This document shows positions 54,801 to 64,000 of a stretch of DNA of 64,000 nucleotides, piece by piece. The notes under the pieces were generated by a model that ran no database searches, was not told where the DNA came from, and was given only the letters and a program-made list of their open reading frames with translations. The number at the start of each line of letters is the position of its first letter. Within the stretch, counting starts at the first letter, position 1. Origin of the DNA: Coix lacryma-jobi var. lacryma-jobi (Eukaryota; Streptophyta; Magnoliopsida; Poales; Poaceae); NCBI GenBank assembly GCA_009763385.1, contig VDCT01000286.1, positions 992,001 through 1,056,000 on the forward strand, read 5' to 3'. The position numbers were made by a program, and so were the translations under genes.

Positions 54801-56228
54801 GCACGTGCATCGAACCTGTAGAGATTATTACAGTATTACACTGCCCATAAAAGCCGAATAAATAGAACACAACTCACTGGAGCCTTTTATAATACAATAC
54901 ATCCAATGGTAGAAACTATTGTTATGGCTAATGAAAGCAGCCAAGATAATCAAGCAGGTAAACATATGTACCAGAACCAGAAATACGTCCCAATCTGTAT
55001 ACAACCATGTATAGATGATCTAGAAAGTGAAAAGCATAATTTGTCTAAACCGCAACTTGCCATTACTGCTTAGGAAGCATGCATAATTAACCCAGATTAA
55101 ATCTTTGTCCCATAATGCTTTCCCGCCTATTTCCACTCATGATATAAGCATTATGTATGATGCCACATTTTAACGTAAAATGGATGTATTCTATATGTTG
55201 CCTAGGGTTTCCAATTCACCGCGGGGTATATTTGCAGGCAATGTTGCAATGATCATCACACCATGAAGTCAATATACTGTAATACAATTGCATAATGAAA
55301 CATTATTACACTCAGAAAAGACATGAATGGCGTACTAATAACAGGCTCTTGACACATTGTAAAAGGTGTACAGATGACAATGTAGGAGGACATTTAGATG
55401 ACAAAGAAAGAAAATAATAATATAACTGAATATGCAAGATATAACTGATCTGATAACCAACAAGAGAATTAAAAATAAGTAATCTATATGAGTGTAAAAC
55501 GAATTCAACAGTAACGAAGCCGCGCTGCTTCATGGATCATCCAACGCCAAGCAAATGAGGGGAAAAGCCGAAAGGTTTTCACATTCCAGAGACGACATTA
55601 AATTACGCAATGCAATGCAATGGTGCGCGCAGGTGGAAGGAATTACGTTGGGAGAGTCTACATTCGGCGGCCTGGGCATCCTGCTCATCCTTCTGAATCC
55701 CGAAGAAATCGAAGATCTTGGTCTGGTTCATCGGGAAACCTGAAGATCCCCCGGAAAAAAAAAGAAATAAAGAGGAAAAGCGCACTGAGATACGAATCAT
55801 ACGATAGCACAACAAGGCAGCAATGAAGAAGAAGAAGAAGATAATGAAAAGACGCGCGCACTCTTGGGGGCTTTGGCGGGCGGCTTGCAGACGGGGCAGA
55901 ACCAGGGGCCGACGGGGACCTTGGCGGCGATGGGGCGGAGGCAGAAGGTGTGGTGGCCGCGGTCGCAGCGGTCGCAGAGGAGCAGGTCGTCGTCGCGGTC
56001 GCCGGAGCCGCAGGTCTCGCAGAGGAGAGTCTGGTAGTAGGTGTACACCCGCTCGCGGGCGACGCTGGGCGGCGCGTCGACGGCGCGCGCGCGGCGCATG
56101 ATGTCGTCCATGGAGCAGGAGCGCCGCCGCGTCGGGGTCTCCGGTGTAGACGACGGCGCCGTTCGCTTGCGCTTGCGCCCGAGCTGCGGCGAGCTCGGCG
56201 ATGACGACGACGGCGCGGCGCTGCCCAT
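45850..56228 (-). CDS. ATXR6: ATXR5/ATXR6-type histone H3K27 monomethyltransferase, 6 exons, 385 aa
   Basis: Exons in coding order are 56228-55862, 55739-55647, 47019-46796, 46713-46613, 46334-46122 and 46009-45850, with GT-AG introns and consistent phases (1158 bases). The protein deposits H3K27me1 at replication in plants. PHD finger: C70, C73, C85, C88, H93, C96, C111, C114. PIP box for PCNA: Q128-T-K-I-F-D-F-F135. A basic linker (155-175) precedes the SET domain (about 262-385) with EYVGDVDYL, RFINGINNH (N330, H331) and DYNGYEH (Y372). Residue 370, before Asp-Tyr, is Cys (LYCDY), where the family has Tyr. Intron 2 is about 8.6 kb and carries a gypsy element, a CACTA element and tandem repeats. 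ATXR5 versus ATXR6 is not decided. Two broken 3' copies lie downstream. Confidence 0.92.
48662..48936 (-). repeat. 3' LTR of the intronic gypsy element
   Basis: About 275 bp, followed on the inner side by a purine-rich tract on the minus strand (AAGAGGAGGGTGGAAG). Confidence 0.75.
52189..52479 (-). repeat. 5' LTR of the intronic gypsy element
   Basis: About 291 bp and collinear with 48662-48936 with many substitutions and indels. The primer-binding site is not clear: a TGATATCATACT-like match lies about 22 bases inside. Confidence 0.7.
52755..53275 (+). mobile_element. Small non-autonomous CACTA element in intron 2
   Basis: The termini CACTAGTAGAGAA and TTCCCTACCGGTG are degenerate inverted repeats. 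They are flanked by a 3-bp TSD, TTT (52752-52754 and 53276-53278), as CACTA elements have. Subterminal repeats TTTAGTCCCGG and CCGGGACTAAA occur many times in both orientations. The 521-bp length and lack of coding sequence make it non-autonomous. It carries a tRNA-like segment. Confidence 0.85.
53036..53109 (+). other. tRNA-like segment inside the CACTA element
   Basis: It contains an A-box-like TAGCTAAGTTGG (53044-53055) and a B-box-like GAGTTCGAATC (53087-53097) at tRNA-like spacing, with a T-arm of four out of five pairs. The acceptor stem does not pair, so this is not a functional tRNA. It may come from a SINE or captured tRNA and could act as a Pol III internal promoter. Confidence 0.55.
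53215..53365 (+). repeat. Tandem duplication across the CACTA right boundary
   Basis: ACTAAAGGGGGTTTAGAAC...CCCTACCGGTGTTTGTTACAGA...GGTCAAAGG occurs twice in a row (from about 53215 and from about 53298). Each copy includes the transposon end plus about 20 bp of flank, so the duplication happened after insertion. Confidence 0.85.
53366..55330 (-). repeat. Intronic tandem repeats, period about 500-575 bp
   Basis: A unit containing GCATGCATAACTAACCCAGATTAAAT, AATGCTTTCCCGCCTATT, CACATTTTAA, TTTGCAGGCAATG and CAATACAATTGCACAATCA recurs with key blocks near 53450, 54030, 54535 and 55085. More diverged copies lie near 52560, 48607, 47970, 44650 and 58250. There is no coding content; it is a locus-specific minisatellite-like array in and around the ATXR5/6 gene. 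Confidence 0.75.
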
Positions 56229-57250
56229 GGCGTGGCGGCGGATAGGACAGGCCGGAGGGGAGGTGCCGGGCGACGACGGGGGCGATAGAACGACGGGGGC
56301 GACGACGGTGGACTCACTGTGGGGTGGGGGTGGGGAAAGGGAAGAAGGCCGCGGTCAGAGCCACCAGAGGCCTGCGCCGCGTCGCGTGACGCGCTGCGGC
56401 CTGCCGCCTGCGGACTGCTACAGCCAGGTGTGTGACGGCCATCGAGGAGAGAACGAGGAGACCGTTGCCATTGCGGAGCTCTCGTGTCGTTTTTCTCGCG
56501 CTGGCTCTTCGCTCACAACACGAACACCATGCCACCGGCTTCTTTTTCACGTTTTCCTTTACTTTTTGTTTTGTTTTGCTTTCGTGTTTGTCTTTCTAAT
56601 TTTTTTTTCATATTTTCAACAGTATATTTTGTCGACATATATATATTAGATTAAAATACAAAAAAGTTAATTTCCATTTCCTATAGACGATGGCATGCAT
56701 GGTTTACAAACTCGGTTATTTTTGGCTTAGTACATTCTTGGGATTGAGGGTAGAGCAATGCATCATGGTTTATTTGAAATTTGTGTATTATATATGATGT
56801 AAAAAAATCTTTCAATTGATTTTTTAGAAAAATAATCGACATGAATTAACAAAATCTTTTCTGAACCTTTCCTTCACATTCTAGCTTCTAGAGAGAGAGA
56901 GCCAGGTCTAGGATTTCCTAGCATTATTCACTGTGGCTGTGGGATAGAAAAAGAAGCTTTTTAATTCATTCTAAAATATACATACCAAAATTGGCAGACA
57001 CTTATATATTGCTGTAGAATTCTGAAATAAAAATTGATGTGCCAACTCGTCTAGTTTGTCTATTGCTAAAAAAACCATGGACCCCAACCTAACTTTTGCC
57101 ACAAAATTAATGAGTAGCAACAAACAATTGTTGTAACCAAAATCATATGCCCACCGCTCCCATCGGAGCCCATGGTTTTTGAATTTTGAATCCAGTCAAG
57201 TTTCATGTCATCAGTTAACAATGGAGAGGGTGTTTCGTGTATACTATCTG
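56229..57250 (-). promoter_or_regulatory. Upstream region of the ATXR5/6-like gene
   Basis: GC-rich for about 250 bp upstream of the ATG (56229-56480), then AT-rich. No TATA box stands out near the start. An (AT)n tract lies at about 56638-56647 and a GA run at about 56892-56902. From about 56560 the sequence is collinear with a diverged copy near 58680-59480. Confidence 0.5.
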
Positions 57251-57253
57251 TAA

Positions 57254-57405
57254 GGCCTAGCTTGTTTGGATGCCTAAGTATCCACCTCAATTCATGTGTA
57301 TTGGGGTGTGTTTGGGCATAATTTAATTAAACTAATTTCACATCAACCCACTCGAACCCCAATACACATGGATTGAGGTGGATATTTGGGCATCCGAACA
57401 AGCCC
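57254..57405. mobile_element. Tourist-like MITE with long inverted repeats
   Basis: The start GGCCTAGCTTGTTTGGATGC and the complement of the end, GGGCTTGTTCGGATGC, extend into about 55-bp near-identical arms (TATCCACCTCAAT, CATGTGTATTGGGGT). The TSD is TAA (57251-57253 and 57406-57408). It is 152 bp long with no coding. Confidence 0.88.
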
Positions 57406-57408
57406 TAA

Positions 57409-58199
57409 ACCCACACCATTCTTGTGACTATGCTCCATTCTATCATGTGTCAATGTAAAGGCATTGTTATGGCCATGATCCATTCTATCTCCTTTGCACA
57501 CCATTTCAGACCTTCATTTTATGCCTCTCCTTCATGATGATAAGGTTTCACTATCTATATCCATACATCTCAATCAAAGCTAATAACATATATGTAATAA
57601 AAAGCAAAGACATAAGGAGATGCCATGTAGGGGCATCCATGTGTATGAAAATCAGAAGTTATAGACTAGCTTATGATGAACCTTATACATTTGGTTGACC
57701 TTAAATAAGGATGTAAGAAGAAAATCCTTAAGGCTAGTTCTCAAGCCCAAGATCTACAAGCAATAAAACACAATATGTTTCTTTGAATCATATGTAGTTA
57801 ACGTGCCCCTATCACACTATCCAACTACCAAACCCCAACTACAATAGCCAGAGAACATATCATGTGTCCATTTTCTAGTTGTTGAACTCCCATATTCCCT
57901 AGCCATTGAGCTCTTGCACGATTAGCTCTTCTTCATATTTCACTTGCATATAGAATTGTGGAGAGAGAGAGGGAGAGAGAGAGAGAGAGGTGTAGAATAA
58001 CTATTCTAAAAAATATCACATCCTTTGGCCGGGAAGCAAAAGCTTCATTACGATGATACAAGTCTATTCATGCCCAAACTTAGAAAATCCAAACATTTAG
58101 CTTATCATGAACCATCAACCAACGCAAACTCCAACACATGTGTCCAATTCAGTTTGGCCAAACCATCAACTATCCCAATTTCACCAAAGCATCCCATCA
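57409..58199. other. Intergenic, nothing recognised
   Basis: AT-rich with a GA microsatellite at 57960-57990. The part up to about 57560 matches 59590-59710 loosely as part of the duplicated upstream block. Confidence 0.5.
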
Positions 58200-59720
58200 T
58201 CCCAGTTTTCTCAAAACATAGAATCTCTAATACATAAGGGCATATTTGCAGATAATACTACAATGAACAGAAAGCCATGCAATCAATACAATATCATAAT
58301 GAGACATACGACACAAAAAGACATGGATGACATACTATTAGGAACATTCGCTACACGTAGCTCTTGATAATTGAATCAAAGGCATGCACATGGTCGAGAA
58401 GGAATGCATGAATTTATTAGAGTGCAAGATAACGAAGAGCAACTAAAAAATAACCTAAGACCAGATAGAATTCAATAATAGCAAAGCTTCTCTTTTGTGG
58501 ATCATGCAATTTAAGCAGTTAGGGCTTCTTTTTAACTCTATTGTGGCTTGCACACTACACTACCCGTCACTATCCAGTTCCGAAGACTAAAGAGTGATGA
58601 GGTGGCGATTGCCACCAATGCCTAACTCTCATCTCTCACCTATCATCCGTCTAACCACCGACTTCTTCTTCATGTGTTTTGTTTCTCATGTTTCTGCCTT
58701 AACTTTATTTTCCATCTATCGATAATATTTTTTTCAAGATAAAAAACAGAAAAATAACATCTTTTCTACGGAATGTTTTACAAACTTGATTATTTTTTAC
58801 TTAGTGCTAGACATGAAGGGTAGAACAAATCACAATGAAACAAATTATATATGATTTTACAACCAAATTAGTGACTCCCTTAGGCTAGACATGAAGAGTA
58901 TAAAAAAATGGACATGAAGAGTACAAAAGATGTTTTTTTTCATGATATAAACTTTTTGTCTGATTTTTCTCATATGATTTTTCTTTGCCTCACTACTGCA
59001 GGAATGACCTTTAGTCCCGGGCCATTTAGGCCTTTAGTCCCGGTCCCTGAACCGGGACTAGGGAATCGGGACTAAAGGTCCGACCTTTAGTCCCGGTTCT
59101 ATGGCCCGGGACTAATGGGGGACCTTTAGTCCCGGTTGGTATCAAGGCCTTGATATCAACAAATTTAGGGAGGGTGGTTTTCTAACATCCACGATGTAGA
59201 TAGGATGCAAAAGAGATTTTTACACTACCAAAATTTGTTGGCACTTATTGTTATAGAATTTTAAAACAAAAACAATGAGCAAATAATATGCCACCTCATA
59301 TGGCTTGTCTGCTGTGCCAACAAAAATGTGAATGACTAACCCAACTTTTGTTATAAAATTAATTACTATTAATAGGCAAATCTCATTACCAAAACCAAAT
59401 GCTCACTGCTCGCATAGTAGTCAACACTTTTTGAATGCAGTCAAGTTTCACTTGTTAGCGTTACCAATGGAGAGGTCTGCCATGCATTACCATTCATAAA
59501 ACCAAACATATATTCTTCAACGATGTCATATCACCACACAAAATATTACATAACAAAGCAACACAATTTTTTTTCTTAAAACGATTAAATCTGCTATAAG
59601 GGCACTATTGCAACTCCTTGATATTCTCCCCCTCTCTCCCGTTTGTACACCATTTCACACCTTCATTTTCTACTACCATTTCTTCATCTATCGTCCTAAG
59701 ATTTGACATGCATACAGCCA
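58200..59720 (-). repeat. Diverged duplicate of the ATXR5/6 5' flank and intron repeat, without exons
   Basis: In order, this block contains an intron-type repeat unit (about 58240-58370, like 55240-55330), TTCAATAATAGCAAAGC and GTGGATCATGCAA (like 55504-55545), a short remnant region where exons 1-2 would be, and then sequence like 56690-57240 (TTTACAAACTTGATTATTTTT; CAGTCAAGTTTCA..TGTTA..AACAATGGAGAGG-type) and 57490-57560. The two first exons are gone. A CACTA fragment is inserted. Confidence 0.65.
58991..59150 (+). mobile_element. CACTA element fragment
   Basis: Begins CACTACTGCAGGAATGACC and carries several TTTAGTCCCGG/CCGGGACTAAA subterminal repeats. The right terminus is not visible and homology stops near 59150 at TTGGTATCAAGGCC. 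Confidence 0.7.
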
Positions 59721-59765
59721 GACTTGCTTCTTCTAGAGCAAAGAAAATAGCAGCATACATGTATC

Positions 59766-62672
59766 TGTTACACCCTAAATTTTCCTTTTATTTAAAATAG
59801 ATTAAAATGATTTAATTTATTTTGTTGTGGGCATTGTAATATAGGAAATTAATAAATGTTGGGGAAATAAAATTTATCCTAGCCTAGCAACAAGATGATG
59901 CATTCATGCTGCTGCACTCTTTTATTTAAGTGAAGTTTCAATTTTGAAAACTAGAATTCAAATTCAGTTTTGAAAAGGATTTGAAAACTGCTTTGAAATA
60001 AAAAGAAAAAAGGGAAAGCAATCATTTTTTCCTCCTTCCTTCCGATCTGGCCCGAAGGCCATTTCTTTTCTCTCTTTCGGCATGCTACCTTTTCTTCTCT
60101 GTAGGCCGCTCCCTCCTCCACCTTGGGCCGGCTCGCACGCGCCGCAGCCCAGCCGTGCGGCCTAGCTACCGCAGACCGCGGCTGCTTGCAGCGCCGCCGC
60201 TTCCGCGCGTGGTCTCACTGACAGCACGGTCCCGCGCTCGCGCTAGCTGACAGGTGGGACCCGCTTGTCAGAGTCGTCCCCAACCTCCCGAAGAAATCGG
60301 GAATGACTTCCGCCGCCGCACCCGCCGTTCCGCGTCCGTTTTCCACGGCGTCGGGGACTTATCCCGGTTTCCTCTGCGTCTATAAAGAGGACCGCATCCC
60401 TCTGCCGCCTTCCTTTTCCATCTGCTAGCCGCCAAAGCCGCCAGCTGAGCTCCGCGCCACCAACGAACCCTAGCTGCCGCCGCCGAGCTCGTCCCTGCAA
60501 TTCAACGCGAGGCCGTCGAATTCGACTCTTTCCTGAGCTTCACCGTGCCGTAAGGAAGATCTACAGCTCTCAATTTTTTTGTTTTCACTCTCCATATACT
60601 TACCAATTGGTCGTCGGTTTCGCAGTGACGCCGCCGCCACCAAACCTCGACTCTCAGCTCGTCGTCACCTTGGATTTGTGTCTTGGTGAGCTCGCCATTC
60701 CTTCCTCTCTCTCCCGGACCTGACCCCGTGGCAATTGGTGACCGGAATGGCCGTGCAGTGTAACTCCTCAGAGGAGACGGCGGCGCCGCCCGTTCTTTCT
60801 TCCCAGATCCAATCTGGATCGTCCAAATCCGATCGGACGACCTCCACTGGCCGATACCCTTTCGCCGGCGTTTTTGCAAAAGAGCCCCTCGGCTTTTCCC
60901 GAATTAACCCGCGGTCCCTGCCGGCGCGGTTAATCAGAATTTCCCGATTTATTTTTCATTCGAAAATGTTTGATCTAATAACAGAACTGCCACTGCACCA
61001 TTTTGTCCATAACTTGCTCATCTTAAATCCGTTTTGATCCATTCAAATTGCATTGGATTCATAATTTCGTACTCTACGCAGTAGTACCACTGTTGTTTAG
61101 GTTTGTAAAAGTTTAAATTCACGTTTAAGTCAGTCTTGTCTAGGCCTTTTAGAATCTTGTTTAGGTCGTATCTTTCGCGTTTTAAATCCGACTTCGGTGA
61201 TCCAAACGTCTATGTGATCGTAGTGACGTATAGATCTGTTTTACAACCTTTTATTATTTATTTAAATTTGTTGGTGTATTGTTCTAATGTTAGACTTGTT
61301 TGCAATGCATGTGTGTACGTGAATGCTTGTATGTTGCGTTGTATTCAAGTTCAGATGGTGAGCAGTACATGGGCGACCAGGATCAGATCTACTACGACCA
61401 GCAGGAGAGCCAGGAATACGCGGATCAAGGCAAGTATACATGGGATCATCCTTGTTACCTATGCACTTTAATCTACCAATCATGTGCATGTGTCAAAATG
61501 ATGACCATAGGATATACCTAGATGTTCAACCTGTACCGTGTTACCGTGGGATATGTGCATTTGGGTAGATCTGCTAGTGTTGTAAACCTACAACTAAGAT
61601 CTAATAAAATGACTAATGATATGCGCAACGTCTGTTCTTATCTTGTTCTTGGTAATGTGAACCACGGGCGTGGGAGCCTTCGTGCTGTTGGCCCCCTCTA
61701 AATGATCTTCTGCGGGCAAAAGCTGAGACATACAGTACAACCGTGAGGGCTACATGACTCTGGTTTTAGTTGGTTCGAGGACCTCTCCTCGCTTGATGGT
61801 GGTTACCTGAAAGGGCACAAAAGGGGCTTGACGAGACGACCACCTGGTCTCATGTGTATAGCCGGGAAGGAATGTGCCATCGGAAAGGGGGTTCCTATCT
61901 CTGCTTGCCGATTGGAAACCTAGTGGACACTATCTTGTTAGGGGAACTTCGAAAGACTTCATAGTGTATCCTGCCGCACTTCCTTGGAAGAGGTGATATG
62001 AGCTTTGCAACCCCTGGCACATGGGGATCACGGCTCATGGGTAAAGTTGTACAAACTCTGCAGAGTATTAAAACTGATATATCAGCCGTGCTCACGGTCA
62101 CGAGCGGCTCGGAAAACTTGCAGGTTAATCACTTAAACGAAATTTACTTTTGTTCACATTACTACCATATTTGTTGTTCTGATGATGTTGCTCATATTAT
62201 TATTCAAGTGGTATAATTGGGTTTGCAAGCACAACTTGATGACTACCTAAAGCTAAAATCTTGACCAACTAAAAATGCTAACTGCAGTAAACCAGTGTCA
62301 AGCCTTTTGAGCTGCATAACCCCATGTTGCTTGCTGAGTACGAGATGTACTTACGCTTGTTATATTTTTCTTATTTGGATAAAATCCTGGATGGGTACAA
62401 ATGTATTTGAGTACGAGCAAGATAAGTTTCCAGAGGATTACTAGACTTGCAGTTCACCAGTCGACGTCCCTGTGGAGTGGAGCTACCATTGAGAGTTTTA
62501 TATCTTCCGCTTGATTATGTTTAGATTTTTTTGATGAGTTGTAATAATAACGCTATGTAATAAGCATAGTGATGATGCCTTTTCGTTGTAATTTGTCCCT
62601 TATGTGTGCGACTGTTTCCTGGGCGCACATAAGTTTATACATTCAATTTTGTTCTTAAAATTGGGTGTGACA
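59766..62672 (+). mobile_element. Solo LTR of a gypsy-type element, 2907 bp
   Basis: Bounded TGTTACACCC...GGGTGTGACA, with a nearly matching TSD, GTATC (59761-59765) and GTAAC (62673-62677). It shares its architecture and several conserved blocks with the LTR at 39820 (the 41890-42310 block corresponds to 61720-62110). No internal coding region or second LTR is present. The GC-rich middle with a TATA box near 60381 is the probable promoter. Confidence 0.88.
60381..60387 (+). promoter_or_regulatory. TATA box in the solo LTR
   Basis: TATAAAG in the context CTGCGTCTATAAAGAGGACC, followed by a pyrimidine-rich GC block, is a good plant core promoter. Confidence 0.55.
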
Positions 62673-62677
62673 GTAAC

Positions 62678-63134
62678 ATCAACAAAAAAAAACAAATGCC
62701 CAACATTACTAGAATCATCCATCATGCTCAGATTTATATATGCCTACTTGATTATTGGTTACCAGTATTTACTCACATCACATTTGTTGGTAGATTTCAC
62801 CATACTGACCACATGGTTAACTTGCATGTTTCAACCAGTTCAAGAAAGAATGTAACATAATCGTCGATCCTCTGATCATCAAGTGTCAGCATCAAGAAAA
62901 CATGGCCACTATTACAAATTTGCATGCCAAATTAAAATACACATAGAAGAAAATTAATGCAACACAAAGTATTGAACTTGTAGCATCTATACATAAAAGA
63001 ATGTTGTGTTTTGGATAGTGTAATATGAAATCATATTCACTCCCTAGATATCTCTTATTGACACTTTATTGTTTTAGACGAAGCTTTTATTAAAATCTGA
63101 AATATTGATTTGTTTCAAATATCAACTTACATTA
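62678..63134. other. Intergenic, nothing recognised
   Basis: AT-rich sequence continuing the host DNA interrupted by the solo LTR. Confidence 0.5.
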
Positions 63135-64000
63135 CACTACAACACCAAGATTAGCACCGGACAATCTGATGCTAAATGCAGATACAGTGCCGACCGACCT
63201 AACACTAAAAACTTATAGCGTCAGACTTCTGCAGATACTGTAAGTCCTGACGCTAAAAATCTTTAGTGTCAGATAGCACATCTAGTGTTAGACAGTCTGT
63301 TGCCCTGAATATATATAACGATAGACTGTTCGTTGCTAACTTATAGCGCTAGACAATACTTTTAGCTTGAGATAGTCTACTACCACGTATTTATAGCGTC
63401 AGATTGTTCAACAGGACAATATAAATATACCAAATAAATAAATAAATACAATCAACATTAAAGCTTAATGGCATCACATAAAGATACATAAACTTGTACA
63501 TCAAATCATGAAGGTCAATACATATATAATATACGATATTGTCTTGCACATTTTTTGAATCATCCAAAGTTAGGCACCAAAAGATTATATGAATGCACTC
63601 CCAGCAAGCAATACTAATATTTTGTGTTAAACATACTAAGGTTTATGCACACAATCATTTCTATGAACATCAAAACCAAAAGCAATGGCTTGCCAAGACT
63701 TAGCATATCCACCAGGTTATGTGGAGAACCACCTTCTAGAAACTCAAGTCAAAGACTTGTGCCCAACACTTTCTGAGAAAATATAACCAGCTTGTAATTA
63801 GTCAAGTAGAGAAATTATGTAAAGATGTTAGTTAAATGTTACACAATCCTTAATTGATTATGGTGTTATGCAAAATATTTGTGCTCAGATGTACAACCAT
63901 CAAGCAAACTTCATCGCTTACCTCAGAGACAGAAAAAAATTATACTTGTTCGACAGGACTTATAAGATGGTTGATAAGTTGAAATGACTGATTTATTGTG
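63135..64000 (+). mobile_element. CACTA element, left terminus, continues beyond window
   Basis: Starts CACTACAACACCAAG at 63135. The first 280 bases carry repeated short motifs of the form TAGCGTCAGAC and GTCAGATAG in both orientations, as expected of subterminal transposase-binding repeats. No coding sequence is seen before the window ends. Confidence 0.65.

Larger units (their letters stand above)
47020..55646 (-). other. Large intron 2 of the ATXR5/6-like gene
   Basis: An 8.6-kb intron with GTAATT donor (minus, 55646-55641) and TTTTTTTAG acceptor before 47019. It contains roughly 550-bp tandem repeat units, a decayed gypsy element (48662-52479) and a 521-bp CACTA element (52755-53275). 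47020-48661 is unique-to-repeat intron sequence, duplicated at 43686-45267. Confidence 0.8.

Noticed and set aside
55823..56204. Plus-strand frames opposite ATXR5/6 exon 1
   Set aside because: Arg-rich antisense of a GC-rich exon; the minus strand encodes a complete PHD finger.

Overview
The window is plant nuclear DNA, almost certainly from a grass (Poaceae) and plausibly a panicoid, though I cannot name the species. The evidence is the density of grass-type transposons (SIRE/Maximus and Ale/Retrofit copia elements, long gypsy solo LTRs that open with TGTCACACC, Tourist and Stowaway MITEs, CACTA elements with CCGGGACTAAA repeats, and an L1-type LINE), together with two intron-containing plant genes. 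I see no plasmid, organelle, bacterial or CRISPR features.

Layout: 1-10834 is most of a degenerate SIRE/Maximus-type copia retrotransposon on the minus strand. Its 3' LTR runs off the left edge, and it carries an extra ORF downstream of pol. It sits inside a gypsy-like LTR whose remaining part is 10835-13977 and which contains a 36-bp CTCGAG-rich minisatellite. 13978-25401 is the visible part of a Helitron whose 3' hairpin and CTAG terminus end at 25401. The Helitron carries broken, intron-containing fragments of two host genes, a TTC4-like co-chaperone and ribosomal protein eL8 (RPL7a). It was hit by a non-autonomous LTR element (14037-22388, TSD CAGTG), and that element was hit in turn by a young, apparently intact Ale/Retrofit copia element (16170-20927, TSD CCAGA, one uninterrupted 1428-residue gag-pol ORF). 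A 5'-truncated LINE occupies about 25657-27312.

The first real gene is an intact eight-exon MHX-type vacuolar Mg2+(Zn2+)/H+ exchanger on the plus strand (CDS 32366-35308, 540 aa). Its 5' region contains a candidate leader intron, an 11-residue upstream ORF and an apparently duplicated promoter/first-exon block. The second is a six-exon ATXR5/ATXR6-type histone H3K27 monomethyltransferase on the minus strand (CDS 45850-56228, 385 aa; PHD finger, PCNA-binding PIP box, SET domain). Its second intron of about 8.6 kb holds a decayed gypsy element, a small CACTA element and roughly 550-bp tandem repeats. The two genes converge.

The ATXR5/6 locus has been copied repeatedly. Two broken SET-domain copies lie downstream (39548-43685 and 38333-39480), and a copy of the 5' flanking region without the first exons lies upstream (about 58200-59720). 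One downstream copy is split by a 3039-bp solo LTR with a perfect TSD (GAAAT), and the intact gene supplies the empty site. The complete gene and one pseudo-copy have Cys instead of Tyr at the SET-domain position just before the catalytic Asp-Tyr (LYCDY). The third copy keeps Tyr. The right end holds a second related solo LTR (59766-62672) and the start of a CACTA element (63135 onward).

All homology calls are from reading translations and motifs; no database search was run. Exon boundaries come from GT-AG sites, reading phase and family resemblance.
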